From Acidobacteriota bacterium (lineage in GTDB: Bacteria; Acidobacteriota; Blastocatellia; Pyrinomonadales; Pyrinomonadaceae): a stretch of 64,000 nt of DNA. Within the stretch, counting starts at the first letter, position 1; each line of letters opens with the position of its first letter. The DNA lies in contig JADKBM010000001.1 of assembly GCA_016715115.1 (NCBI GenBank), positions 372,001 to 436,000 on the forward strand, given 5' to 3'. The notes beneath the pieces were generated by a model, which searched no databases, was not told the DNA's origin, and saw only the letters and a program-made list of their open reading frames with translations. This document shows, piece by piece, positions 26,960 through 36,428 of this stretch. The position numbers were made by a program, and so were the translations under genes.

Positions 26960-28396
26960 TCAGCCGAGATAGTCCCAGAGCGTGTTCAAATGAATCCAAA
27001 CCGCCGGATTCGCGGCGAGTTCGTCCTTAAGATCCTTCGCCGGATCGACCGGACTGTTGAGCAGCGGCGCGATTTCGGCCAGGGACTTCCGATCGGCATC
27101 GTTTAATTCCTTAAGGAGTTCATCGATCTCAGCCTTAACGTCCGTTCCGGCAATCAGCATCTCGGCGATCCGATACAAACGGCGACGCGGTAGCGAATCG
27201 GCAAAGGCGCTGAATTCTTCGGCAATCCCAGCCATGTTCGCGCCACTGAGCAACAACGATTCGAGCCGCAAATCCTCTACTATCGCGGCCGGAGTCCGGC
27301 GCAAGCGGTAATCGTCGATCTTGCCGCCGACATGATCGAAAGACTCGAGCACCTCGTACGCGAAATAGTTGCCGTTTGGATCCTTACGGTCCTTCGCCGA
27401 TTCCGCCAGGTCGTGCGCGAGTTCCTTTATGCGCCGGATCGGCGCGTTGTGATGGCAAAAGACGATTCCCGCGCTGTGCGTCAGATCCGCGCCCACGAAC
27501 TCCCAGTCTTTCGAAAACTCGAAAAAGAAACGGAGCGTATCCCAACCCTGCCATGCCGGAACGACCCACATGATCTCGTCGCCACCCCACAACAGCGTCT
27601 CGATGCGAAGATTCTCCTCATTCCGAGGATTCTTATCATTCAGCCAGCCATTGCGCCGCTCCGGATCGTCGATATATTCGAGCAATCCGCGGAGCATGTC
27701 CTTTCGCAGCTGTTGCACTTTTTCATCAAAGCCACGGAGCAGTTCCGGGGATCCGCATTTTTCCGCCTGGATCCTGCCGAATTTGTTGCCGTCGAGATAA
27801 ATGATGGCCATTTTGTGGTTCAGGTTCCCGCGTGTCGCGTCGGTCGCGATCTGTTCAAAGTCGTTCGTAAACTTTTTGTCGAGACCCGTTAGCCGTTTGT
27901 AAAACTGCTCCTTTTTAAGCTCTTTGCCATATTCGTGGCGGGCCAAGACGGACGCACACCGGCCGCGTTCGGTCGCCGGCCGCAAGCGGTTCTCTTTGCA
28001 CGGTTTCGCGGTCTCATACTTGCTTGACGGAATGGCAAACGACGGCGCGCGAAGCTGCTGAAAGCGGTTTTTCGCGAGCGCCAATTCTTTTTCCTTTTCA
28101 AACTCGCCGTTTGCCGGAACATAATCGACGACAAAGGTTGCGTGCACCCTTTCACTGGTTAAGAGGTAGCTTCGCGTCTTTTCGGCGACCGCCTCAGGAT
28201 CATCCGACTCGAACTCAAACAAACCCGACGACGCGCCAACCGCGATGCGTCTTAAGGTTGTTCCCATTTCGTCGTCAATCGCGCGAATCGCATCGAGCAA
28301 GATCAAGCCGCCGCCGCGGATCGTGTTCAAGTCCTTCGTATCGTCAACAAAACCCGATATGTTTACGCCTTCAACACGCAAATAGTATTTATTCAT
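26960..28396 (-). CDS. cas10: compact Cas10-like palm protein without HD domain
   Basis: 478 residues, roughly half to two thirds the size of usual Cas10. The N-terminus begins directly with a palm-like ferredoxin fold (YYLRVEGVNISGFVDDTKDL, RGGGLILLDA). There is no N-terminal HD nuclease motif. The catalytic palm has IIYLDGNKFGRI (198-209) and LLWGGDEIMWVVP (268-280), where Cas10 normally has GGDD. HSAGIVFCHHNAPI (307-320) is a typical Cas10 palm motif. The aspartates needed for metal binding are present, so nucleotide cyclase/ligase activity making a second messenger is plausible. No DNA-cutting domain exists. It overlaps the CorA-like gene by 8 nt. Confidence 0.85.
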   Translation of the reverse strand: MNKYYLRVEGVNISGFVDDTKDLNTIRGGGLILLDAIRAIDDEMGTTLRRIAVGASSGLFEFESDDPEAVAEKTRSYLLTSERVHATFVVDYVPANGEFEKEKELALAKNRFQQLRAPSFAIPSSKYETAKPCKENRLRPATERGRCASVLARHEYGKELKKEQFYKRLTGLDKKFTNDFEQIATDATRGNLNHKMAIIYLDGNKFGRIQAEKCGSPELLRGFDEKVQQLRKDMLRGLLEYIDDPERRNGWLNDKNPRNEENLRIETLLWGGDEIMWVVPAWQGWDTLRFFFEFSKDWEFVGADLTHSAGIVFCHHNAPIRRIKELAHDLAESAKDRKDPNGNYFAYEVLESFDHVGGKIDDYRLRRTPAAIVEDLRLESLLLSGANMAGIAEEFSAFADSLPRRRLYRIAEMLIAGTDVKAEIDELLKELNDADRKSLAEIAPLLNSPVDPAKDLKDELAANPAVWIHLNTLWDYLG

Positions 28397-30023
28397 TTCT
28401 TTTCCTCAAGAATCTCTTCAAATGAGCGGCGTATCGCCTCAGCAGCCTTAAGGCCGAGTATCCGAACAAACTCCCCAAGCTGACGATAATCACAAACGCG
28501 ACGCCGAGGCGCCAGTTCAACAACGGCCTCGGAGTCGCAGTATTGGCAGGCAATTGCAGCAAATTGGCCAAAAAGCGATATATCGAATCGAACACGTCCG
28601 GGACCGCAAGAAACCCGACAATGATCGTGACGACCACTCCGATGGCAGCGACGACCGAAAGCCGCTCCGCGGAATCGCCCAATCTCGCCGCTTCTTCCTG
28701 ATTGACAAATTCGTAACTGGCCCGAATCTGTTCCTGCACCTCACGAAACAGCTCATCGATGTCTGTACTTTTCCGCGCGAGTGCATACATTTCGAGCGCC
28801 TGTTGCTGGTTCGATAGCAGCGGAAAGCGATACATGTTGGTGAACTCAGTAAACTGTCGGTACAAATCCCTGAATTCCTTGAGCCATTCTTCTTGGCCGT
28901 CAGGCTGCATTCGTTCGGCGGAAGTGATGCTGCTCAGTTTTTCGCTGAAGCGGAAGAGCGTTGTTCTGACATACAGCAACAGGAGCATCTGGTCGAAATA
29001 CATTTCGCGAAAATGAAGATGAGTCGGTGAATAACTCGGCGGGTCGCCGAGCATCGCGCCGCTGTGGGTTGTAAAGCCGTAATATGTGCCGAATTGCTCC
29101 CAACGGTGGTAGGTTCGCTCCTTCGCCCAGTCGCGTTCAAAATCGGTTGGATTACCGGTTTCAGGGCGGTCAACGTTCAGCAAGTTTATCCACTCGAGGT
29201 ACCGATCGGCATTCCAATGATCCGATTCCTTTAAGTCGCCGATTTCCGGCCAGAGCGCCTTAGCTCCGCCCGCAAGTAAGGCTGCCGTCCAAACGAACGC
29301 GCGGTTGTCGGGATAGACGCTCCGCTGTTTGGCGTCATCCTTGCAAACGAGCAAACAGCGATTTCGCTCGACCGGAAATTCCAACAGTTTCCACCACCAA
29401 TCGTACCGTTTTTGCGAACTTTCGCCAGTATCATTGGATGATTTGTCACTTTTTCGCGACGCTACCCGCGTCAGTGCGTCAACGGACTCCATCGGGAAGA
29501 ATCCGACCATTTGATCTCGGTGCTCAGGATACGGAGGATCGAAAAACCTGAACATCTCGTTGACGTATAGCAGATCGTCCAATGTCGGAGGATTGCGTAA
29601 ACTCCTACCCTTTTCAGGTGCGTCAAAGTAGAGATCGAGAATGAGGAATCCGTTCTGCAACAAATCCCACGGCGCGCCGTATTTGGCGCGCGACTCAAAC
29701 AGGACGAGCCTTACATTCTCGACGCGAAGTTTCAGTTTTTTGCGGCGGTGATTGAGCACAAACGACGGCGAAAAAGGACTTCCGGACTCGTCTTCCAGCC
29801 TAAACCATTTGGCGCGCGTGAAAATCACGGCGTCGGTTTCACTGGTCAGATATTTCTTGCGGGCATCAAGGTCTTCGTCTTTGTCTTTCAGTTCATTGAA
29901 GACGAATTCGCTTTCTTTGTCGGTTGAGACCGTAAGATCATAGGCAAACGGCAGGACAAACCTTGAGTACGAAGCGCCGCCGGTGCGGTTGGGAAGGCCG
30001 TATTTGAGGACAGGATTTTTCAT
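28389..30023 (-). CDS. CorA-like two-TM membrane effector of type III CRISPR
   Basis: 544 residues from the ATG at 30023 (MKNPVLKYGLPNRTGG); a TTG at 30098 is an alternative. A large soluble N-domain is followed by a long helical region (~380-465). Two C-terminal transmembrane helices follow (LSVVAAIGVVVTIIVGFLAVP and LGVAFVIIVSLGSLFGYSAL) with a short basic tail, the CorA/Mrs2 architecture. I see no GMN selectivity motif. CorA-like proteins are known type III CRISPR effectors; in Bacteroides fragilis the associated Cas10 makes SAM-AMP. By position it is first in the operon and directly coupled to cas10, so I infer that it is gated by the Cas10 product. No obvious messenger-degrading lyase or NrN-type nuclease is in the window. 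Confidence 0.78.
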   Translation of the reverse strand: MKNPVLKYGLPNRTGGASYSRFVLPFAYDLTVSTDKESEFVFNELKDKDEDLDARKKYLTSETDAVIFTRAKWFRLEDESGSPFSPSFVLNHRRKKLKLRVENVRLVLFESRAKYGAPWDLLQNGFLILDLYFDAPEKGRSLRNPPTLDDLLYVNEMFRFFDPPYPEHRDQMVGFFPMESVDALTRVASRKSDKSSNDTGESSQKRYDWWWKLLEFPVERNRCLLVCKDDAKQRSVYPDNRAFVWTAALLAGGAKALWPEIGDLKESDHWNADRYLEWINLLNVDRPETGNPTDFERDWAKERTYHRWEQFGTYYGFTTHSGAMLGDPPSYSPTHLHFREMYFDQMLLLLYVRTTLFRFSEKLSSITSAERMQPDGQEEWLKEFRDLYRQFTEFTNMYRFPLLSNQQQALEMYALARKSTDIDELFREVQEQIRASYEFVNQEEAARLGDSAERLSVVAAIGVVVTIIVGFLAVPDVFDSIYRFLANLLQLPANTATPRPLLNWRLGVAFVIIVSLGSLFGYSALRLLRRYAAHLKRFLRKRNE

Positions 30024-30387
30024 TGTCGGGCCGCGTACGGGAATCGGGAAACCGTGCTCCGAACCTTGATCGGCGGTTACGGTCCGCCGTTCAAACAATT
30101 GCTTTTTCAGATCTGAATGAAACGTCGTGTCGGCGCGAGCCCGTGATGTGGTTCGAGAGAGTATCCGCTTTTTCAGAAACGCGTCCTTCCGGCAGTATTC
30201 GCCTCGGGGCGATCAAACATAGTTTGAATGTCCGGATTATAACTCCGATCGCTGAAAAAATGAAATGTTTTTTATCGCGCATCGACGGTTTCTTCGTTCG
30301 GAGTTTCATCCTCCCCGCGCACCGCTGTGATCATTGCGATCGCCGCGCGGCATCGCACCGGAGTCTTAATGGACCGACCGCAAACTG
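30024..30387. other. upstream region of CRISPR effector operon and array trailer
   Basis: It contains the effector promoter and, at 30363-30372, a 10-bp partial repeat (GTCTTAATGG) 25 bp before the first full repeat, the decayed trailer end of the array. No gene. Confidence 0.55.
30236..30241 (-). promoter_or_regulatory. -10 box of CRISPR effector operon
   Basis: Perfect TATAAT on the minus strand, about 200 nt before the CorA-like start. The -35 region is weak (T-rich). It lies between the array's trailer end and the effector genes, so readthrough from the array could add to expression. Confidence 0.45.
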
Positions 30388-33300
30388 GTCTTAATGGGCT
30401 GCCACTTCTTACGCCCCAAGGAAGCGACCGTCGAGGTCACAGCTTCAAAGGTTCTCGTTGGGTCTTAATGGGCTGCTACTTCTTACGCCCCAAGGAAGCG
30501 TACGAAGAAATTTTTGAAGCCGTTAAACTCGAGGGTCTTAATGGGCTGCTACTTCTTACGCCCCAAGGAAGACTCGTTTTACGTTGCGGGTAAATTCAAC
30601 GTGAAGGTGTCTTAATGGGCTGCTACTTCTTACGCCCCAAGGAAGTTACGCGGCCGCGAGCCAGGAAGCGCCTTTTACGAATTTGTCTTAATGGGCTGCT
30701 ACTTCTTACGCCCCAAGGAAGTTCAATGATTACTACGACTCGCGCGTAGTCTAGTCTTAATGGGCTGCTACTTCTTACGCCCCAAGGAAGTTGGGTCAAC
30801 CGTCTGGCACGTCTCGAGAACTACCAGGTCTTAATGGGCTGCTACTTCTTACGCCCCAAGGAAGATATGATCCCAGGTCCAGATACTACGGCCGATAGGG
30901 TCTTAATGGGCTGCTACTTCTTACGCCCCAAGGAAGTATTATGGGTAAAGCAACACATATTCGTAATTTTCCTGGTCTTAATGGGCTGCTACTTCTTACG
31001 CCCCAAGGAAGCAAACGAATCAGTATGTTACTTCCCAACAAAAGTCTTAATGGGCTGCTACTTCTTACGCCCCAAGGAAGGATGCTCATGTACAAATTAA
31101 TTCAATTGATTCGTCTTAATGGGCTGCTACTTCTTACGCCCCAAGGAAGGATGCTCATGTACAAATTAATTCAATTGATTCGTCTTAATGGGCTGCTACT
31201 TCTTACGCCCCAAGGAAGCCGGCGGAGGTGCTGCTGGTATGTATGCAGCATGCGTCTTAATGGGCTGCTACTTCTTACGCCCCAAGGAAGCCTTGCCGCA
31301 CAAGCGCAATACAATGCTGACAATCCCGAGTCTTAATGGGCTGCTACTTCTTACGCCCCAAGGAAGCGGACAGTAAATACTGGTTGTTTGCCGAGAAGGC
31401 GTGTCTTAATGGGCTGCTACTTCTTACGCCCCAAGGAAGCAGACCACGTTCGCGGCGACCAACGCGGCACCGAGTCTTAATGGGCTGCTACTTCTTACGC
31501 CCCAAGGAAGAACAGCAGAAAGAGGTGATCGAGAGGTCAGGCTTTTGTCTTAATGGGCTGCTACTTCTTACGCCCCAAGGAAGTCGTATTATTGGCAACG
31601 TGGTTGAAATAATCGTTCAGTCTTAATGGGCTGCTACTTCTTACGCCCCAAGGATGCGACCTATTTCGGCTGAGGCTACTGTGAGAGTCTTAATGGGCTG
31701 CTACTTCTTACGCCCCAAGGAAGAAATATGACCGCGACGGTTAAATTCAAGCAAAAACGGTCTTAATGGGCTGCTACTTCTTACGCCCCAAGGAAGAGAT
31801 GGAAACCTATATTTTCAGTACGAAGCCGGAGAGTCTTAATGGGCTGCTACTTCTTACGCCCCAAGGAAGCGGAAAGACAATAGTAAACGTCCTAGCCGAT
31901 GTAATGTCTTAATGGGCTGCTACTTCTTACGCCCCAAGGAAGAAAAGAAGAAGAACAAGTATGACTGGTTCTTTGGTCTTAATGGGCTGCTACTTCTTAC
32001 GCCCCAAGGAAGAGGGGTCGCACCTCGAACTGACCTATGACATCACTGACAAGTCTTAATGGGCTGCTACTTCTTACGCCCCAAGGAAGCAATCATCAAT
32101 GTCGGGACCAATCGCAGCGAAGGCGAGTCTTAATGGGCTGCTACTTCTTACGCCCCAAGGAAGTCTGGGGCACCGGGCTCCTAAGCAATTCCGCGATCTA
32201 GTCTTAATGGGCTGCTACTTCTTACGCCCCAAGGAAGTCATGCAACTTCTTTCCGAGGAAGTGATACTTTATCGTCTTAATGGGCTGCTACTTCTTACGC
32301 CCCAAGGAAGATCGCCGGATTCGCCGTGCCGACGTTCCTGACCGGGAGTCTTAATGGGCTGCTACTTCTTACGCCCCAAGGAAGTTGTGCAATATAACTT
32401 TCACAAACTGAGTCCGGATAGTCTTAATGGGCTGCTACTTCTTACGCCCCAAGGAAGTAGTACCAAAACTCCCGACTGCGTTCATGCTGTGGAAGAGAGT
32501 CTTAATGGGCTGCTACTTCTTACGCCCCAAGGAAGGACGGCCACGACCTATCACCACAAGATCAACACCGCGAGTCTTAATGGGCTGCTACTTCTTACGC
32601 CCCAAGGAAGATGATAACAATAAAGAAGCCAGATATAGTAAACATGTCTTAATGGGCTGCTACTTCTTACGCCCCAAGGAAGCGATGCCAAAGGGGTCAG
32701 GACGCCGGCCTACCGGGTCTTAATGGGCTGCTACTTCTTACGCCCCAAGGAAGGACCAAAGCAACCAAGGCGACTGTGTGGGAACTTGTTCTGTCTTAAT
32801 GGGCTGCTACTTCTTACGCCCCAAGGAAGAAAAAGGAAAATGAAATCAATCACGACTTTTACACGGTCTTAATGGGCTGCTACTTCTTACGCCCCAAGGA
32901 AGTTTCATGCAAGCGATGCGTGAGGATCAACGGCTTCTGAAGTCTTAATGGGCTGCTACTTCTTACGCCCCAAGGAAGAAAAAGCTTTGCAAAGCACAAG
33001 GTTCACCACGGCTTGTCTTAATGGGCTGCTACTTCTTACGCCCCAAGGAAGGAATGATATGTCCGCAATAGATGCAATACTGACTTTTTGTCTTAATGGG
33101 CTGCTACTTCTTACGCCCCAAGGAAGTAGCGTCAATTACGACGACATCCAAACCGGTTTTGTGTCTTAATGGGCTGCTACTTCTTACGCCCCAAGGAAGC
33201 GAACAACGACGGCGCCAAGACGGCCACGACCTATGTCTTAATGGGCTGCTACTTCTTACGCCCCAAGGAAGCTACTGCAATTCCTTTCCGCCAGGAGTCA

Positions 33301-33633
33301 CTCCCGGTCTTAATGGGCTGCTACTTCTTACGCCCCAAGGAAGCCGCAACAAAGAAGCACACCTCTGGGAAATGAGGAAGTCTTAATGGGCTGCTACTTC
33401 TTACGCCCCAAGGAAGCAACAATTCGAAGATTGGGTGTTGCGACAAGGGTCTTAATGGGCTGCTACTTCTTACGCCCCAAGGAAGACGTCGGGTTCAGAC
33501 GTGAACAAGGTCAAGCCGTCAAGTCTTAATGGGCTGCTACTTCTTACGCCCCAAGGAAGCATATGAACCACGAATTGAAGATTCAGCGTTCGACTAGTCT
33601 TAATGGGCTGCTACTTCTTACGCCCCAAGGAAG
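30388..33633 (-). CRISPR. CRISPR array, 45 repeats / 44 spacers, 37-bp repeat
   Basis: Repeats start GTCTTAATGGGCTGC and end TACGCCCCAAGGAAG on the + strand, with 45 copies at 69-76-bp spacing and spacers of about 30-41 nt. I place transcription on the minus strand for four reasons. (i) The minus-strand repeat ends ATTAAGAC, which resembles the classic 8-nt type I/III crRNA handle ATTGAAAC. (ii) The leftmost repeat carries a substitution (CTGCCACTT) and a 10-bp repeat stub lies beyond it, as at a trailer. (iii) The rightmost repeat is perfect. (iv) Right of it is a promoter-bearing leader next to cas2. Repeat 18 (31620) ends GGATG instead of GGAAG. The spacers starting at 31081 and 31150 are identical (32 nt). 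The spacers starting at 32536 and 33200 overlap by 16 nt. Translations of the repeat as peptides are artefacts. Confidence 0.98.
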
Positions 33634-33891
33634 AGCCCCTTCCGGATCCTCCGTGTTTTCAGCAACTTACACGGGCTGAATGTATGCACCTCTCGTTTCG
33701 CCGTTTCCCGAACCGATTTATAACATGTTTTCGTCATCAAATTCAACCATAAACCCTTTGTTTTCAAATAGATCATGCACCCCAGCCGCGAATTTTCCCG
33801 CACATTCGGCGATAAACTGAATCGATTCAGCGGTTTACCGTCAAACGGGGCTGTTTTGAGCTTTTTGTTGCCGAGGTGCACACATTCAGTC
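33634..33891 (-). promoter_or_regulatory. CRISPR leader
   Basis: A 258-bp non-coding stretch between cas2 and the leader-proximal repeat. On the minus strand a promoter is visible: TTGAAT (33741-33746) and TTATAA (33718-33723) separated by 17 bp, so RNA would start about 75-80 nt before the first repeat. Two inverted copies of a 17-bp motif (33873-33889 GAGGTGCACACATTCAG; 33676-33692 its near-complement) bracket most of the leader. They could bind integration-associated proteins or the adaptation complex. A third copy is at 36481. Confidence 0.65.
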
Positions 33892-34164
33892 CTAAACTTC
33901 GTAAAAAGCCTGATCCTCCGCCGGTGGTTTTCCGCCGATAACCAGACACCGATCGAGACACGCCTCGCAAAGCTTGTAAATCCGCAATGCGTCATTTTCC
34001 ACGAGCAGCGCCCGCAGGTTTTCGGTCATCGCCGCCTCGTCCCGCTCGTCAAGGTCGCACTCAAAAACCGAAAACTGCGTACGATTGCCCCAGCGGTCAA
34101 GTTCCCGCGATATTCGCAGGCGCCGCTTGTCATCCGATATGTCGTATGCGATTACAAGAAACAT
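33892..34164 (-). CDS. cas2: Cas2
   Basis: 90 residues from the ATG at 34164 (SD-like AGGTAGGGCGG just before it, overlapping the RT-cas1 stop region). The Cas2 ferredoxin fold starts MFLVIAYDISDDKRR with the conserved Asp at residue 8, followed by FSVFECDLDERD. It is the partner of Cas1 in spacer integration. It is 5 bp after the RT-cas1 stop; the leader follows immediately. Confidence 0.95.
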   Translation of the reverse strand: MFLVIAYDISDDKRRLRISRELDRWGNRTQFSVFECDLDERDEAAMTENLRALLVENDALRIYKLCEACLDRCLVIGGKPPAEDQAFYEV

Positions 34165-34169
34165 CCGCC

Positions 34170-36296
34170 CTACCTGAACTCCATCGGCCGATAAGCGGGA
34201 ATTTCGCCGCGCAGCACTTTTATGTAATGCCCGATCTGGAGATCGATACAACCGCGCCAAGTCGTCTTGATTCCCGCCCCTTTGTGCGCCGTCACCGTGT
34301 TCATACGGCTCTCAAACTGCCTTACGAATTTCCTTCGGGCGTCATCGCTGAGCCTGCAAAATTGCATCGGAGCCTGATCGGCCGCCGCCGCGGCGCCGTC
34401 CGCCTCTTCGTCTTCGTCGTGATTCCAGTCCTCGAACGCAAAATCGTCGGTTGAAAACATTTTCGAGTTTATCACCCTCGTAACCAGCGCATCGACGACC
34501 GGCGCGCGGAATTCTTCGATGAGATCCGAGCAAAGCGCCGGATGACCGTAACTGACGGCGTGCAGGTTTCCGATATCGGTCGACAGTCCACGTCCGCGAA
34601 CCAAAGCGTAGATATTCTGAAAAAGCATCGAGTATCCGAACGACAGCAACGAGTTGACCGGATCAAGCGGTGGCCGCCGTGAGCGGGTCTTGAATTCGAA
34701 CGGCGGATCGATACAGCAACTGAAGCCGCGAAAATAGGCCGCCCCCGCCGCCCCTTCGCATCCGAAAATCTGTTCATTGTCAGCCGCTTCGGCAAGCGAA
34801 TCGGCAGCCGTTGCCATTGACTGAAGCGCCTCGTCGAGCGATGGGCTTTTGTTTTCACGCTGGCGGCGCATAAGCAACGCGCGGCCGCTCGCGATCTTGC
34901 CGGCGACGATTCGGCGGGCGGTGTCGGTGACGAAACTCTCGTCCGCCGATCGTTCGAACTGCAATTTCCGAAGCTCGACGTTTTCCGGCGACCGTGCCTC
35001 GATACTGCCGAGAAACCGTCCCTGACCGGCGAAAAACGAAATTGGGATCCGTTCTTTGAGACAACTTTTGATTGCCGCCGTCGTCACCTGCGAGTTGCCG
35101 TAGAGAATTATCTGGTCAAGTTTCGCGATCGGCAACGACAGCAACTCGGCATCGTCCTTCTCAATCCGGATTCGCGAGTTCTCGCAACTGATTACCGCGC
35201 CATGCTCATGAACGTAAAGCGTGCAGAGCGTATAGAGCGCCGGCGGCGCAAACTCGTTGGGCTCGGTCGCATGGGCTGATGCGTCTTTCACTGATTCGAT
35301 CGTCATTTCTTCCTCCATCAATCCGAGCGCTTCTTTGATTTCGCGGCTTATCGCGGGGTTGAATCCGCCCGGCATTGTTTTGTAAGCCTCCGAAGAAAAA
35401 AGCCGGAACGGCATATCGACATCGTTCTTCTCAGCAGACCCCGGCGTCGGAACAAGGCAGAAACTATGCGTAAATGTCGCGCCCAAATAGCGGAACCCCT
35501 CGGCGAAATTCGTGACGCGCGTTTTGCCTTCGTTCACGGAAAGTTTGAGCCCGGCGAGTATTTGTCGCGTCAGTTTGAGCGCCGACTGCGCCTTCGGCTT
35601 GCTTTTGCAGAGAATAAGAAAATCGTCCGCGAAACGGACAAGCTTTCGGCCGCCGGCGCTGATCTCTTCGTCGAACGAGTCGAGAAACAGGTTTGCCAGA
35701 TACGGCGAGACGGGCTGCCCCTGCGGCAGACCGCGATCAACCGTGAACAGTTTCTTCCCGTCGTAGATCCGCGCGGCGATCCATGACGAGATTAGGTTCA
35801 GGATCTTTTCATCGGCGATCAGTTCGGTGACCGTTTTCAGCAGCAGCGCGTGATCAACCGAATCAAAATAAGATTCGATGTCCGCCTCGACGACCCACGT
35901 ATAGCCCGAGTCGCGCAGGAACTTGATCTGCGCAAGCGCCTGTTTTACCGATCGCCCGCGCCGGTAGCCGTATGAGCAGTTTTCGAATTCCGCTTCGAAC
36001 AGCGGTTCGACGTGGGCGATCACGGCGTGTTGCGCGATGCGGTCGCGAACGGCGGCGACATTCAGGACCCGCTCGCCACCGGATTTCTTCGGTATCGCGA
36101 AACGCAAAAGCGGTAGCGGAAGATATGCCCCGCCGATCAGATCGTTGCTTAAACGGGCTATCTCAACGTCGATCCGAGCGGCGAAACGCGGAATCGAAAC
36201 GCCGTCGATTCCGGCGCACCCGTCCGATTCCTCGACGCGCCTCCAAGCGCGGCGGAGCGCATTGGGGGAGAAGAGTTTTGCGTGAAGTTGCTCCAT
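34170..36296 (-). CDS. cas1: reverse transcriptase-Cas1 fusion
   Basis: 708 residues. The RT domain (~1-300) is of group II-intron type. It has DGVSIPRF, LRFAIPKKSGGERVLNV, VVEADIESYFDSVDH, GLPQGQPVSPYLANLFLD (~189-206) and the catalytic RFADDFLIL (FADD at 222-225). The Cas1 domain (~350-708) has GCEGAAGAAYF (Glu514), LHAVSYGHP (His579) and DLIEEFRAPVVDAL (Asp591/Glu594), the expected metal triad. There is no N-terminal Cas6 domain, unlike some RT-Cas1s; cas6 is separate two genes upstream. RT-Cas1/Cas2 can acquire spacers from RNA (shown in Marinomonas mediterranea). All catalytic residues appear intact. Confidence 0.95.
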   Translation of the reverse strand: MEQLHAKLFSPNALRRAWRRVEESDGCAGIDGVSIPRFAARIDVEIARLSNDLIGGAYLPLPLLRFAIPKKSGGERVLNVAAVRDRIAQHAVIAHVEPLFEAEFENCSYGYRRGRSVKQALAQIKFLRDSGYTWVVEADIESYFDSVDHALLLKTVTELIADEKILNLISSWIAARIYDGKKLFTVDRGLPQGQPVSPYLANLFLDSFDEEISAGGRKLVRFADDFLILCKSKPKAQSALKLTRQILAGLKLSVNEGKTRVTNFAEGFRYLGATFTHSFCLVPTPGSAEKNDVDMPFRLFSSEAYKTMPGGFNPAISREIKEALGLMEEEMTIESVKDASAHATEPNEFAPPALYTLCTLYVHEHGAVISCENSRIRIEKDDAELLSLPIAKLDQIILYGNSQVTTAAIKSCLKERIPISFFAGQGRFLGSIEARSPENVELRKLQFERSADESFVTDTARRIVAGKIASGRALLMRRQRENKSPSLDEALQSMATAADSLAEAADNEQIFGCEGAAGAAYFRGFSCCIDPPFEFKTRSRRPPLDPVNSLLSFGYSMLFQNIYALVRGRGLSTDIGNLHAVSYGHPALCSDLIEEFRAPVVDALVTRVINSKMFSTDDFAFEDWNHDEDEEADGAAAAADQAPMQFCRLSDDARRKFVRQFESRMNTVTAHKGAGIKTTWRGCIDLQIGHYIKVLRGEIPAYRPMEFR

Positions 36297-36428
36297 TGGA
36301 ATCCACGGGCAATCTCATTGCAGTTTGCCGAATACGGCCATATTGCATCAGCCGTACGTCACTTTGCGCGAAGATCTTGAACAACTACGGAAGTCAGGTT
36401 CAATTCGTCGCGGACGTCAAAACCTTGC

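Noticed and set aside
30834..33386. Several ORFs inside the array with repeated peptide MGCYFLRPKE or LNGLLLLTPQG
   Set aside because: They are translations of the 37-bp CRISPR repeat, not genes.
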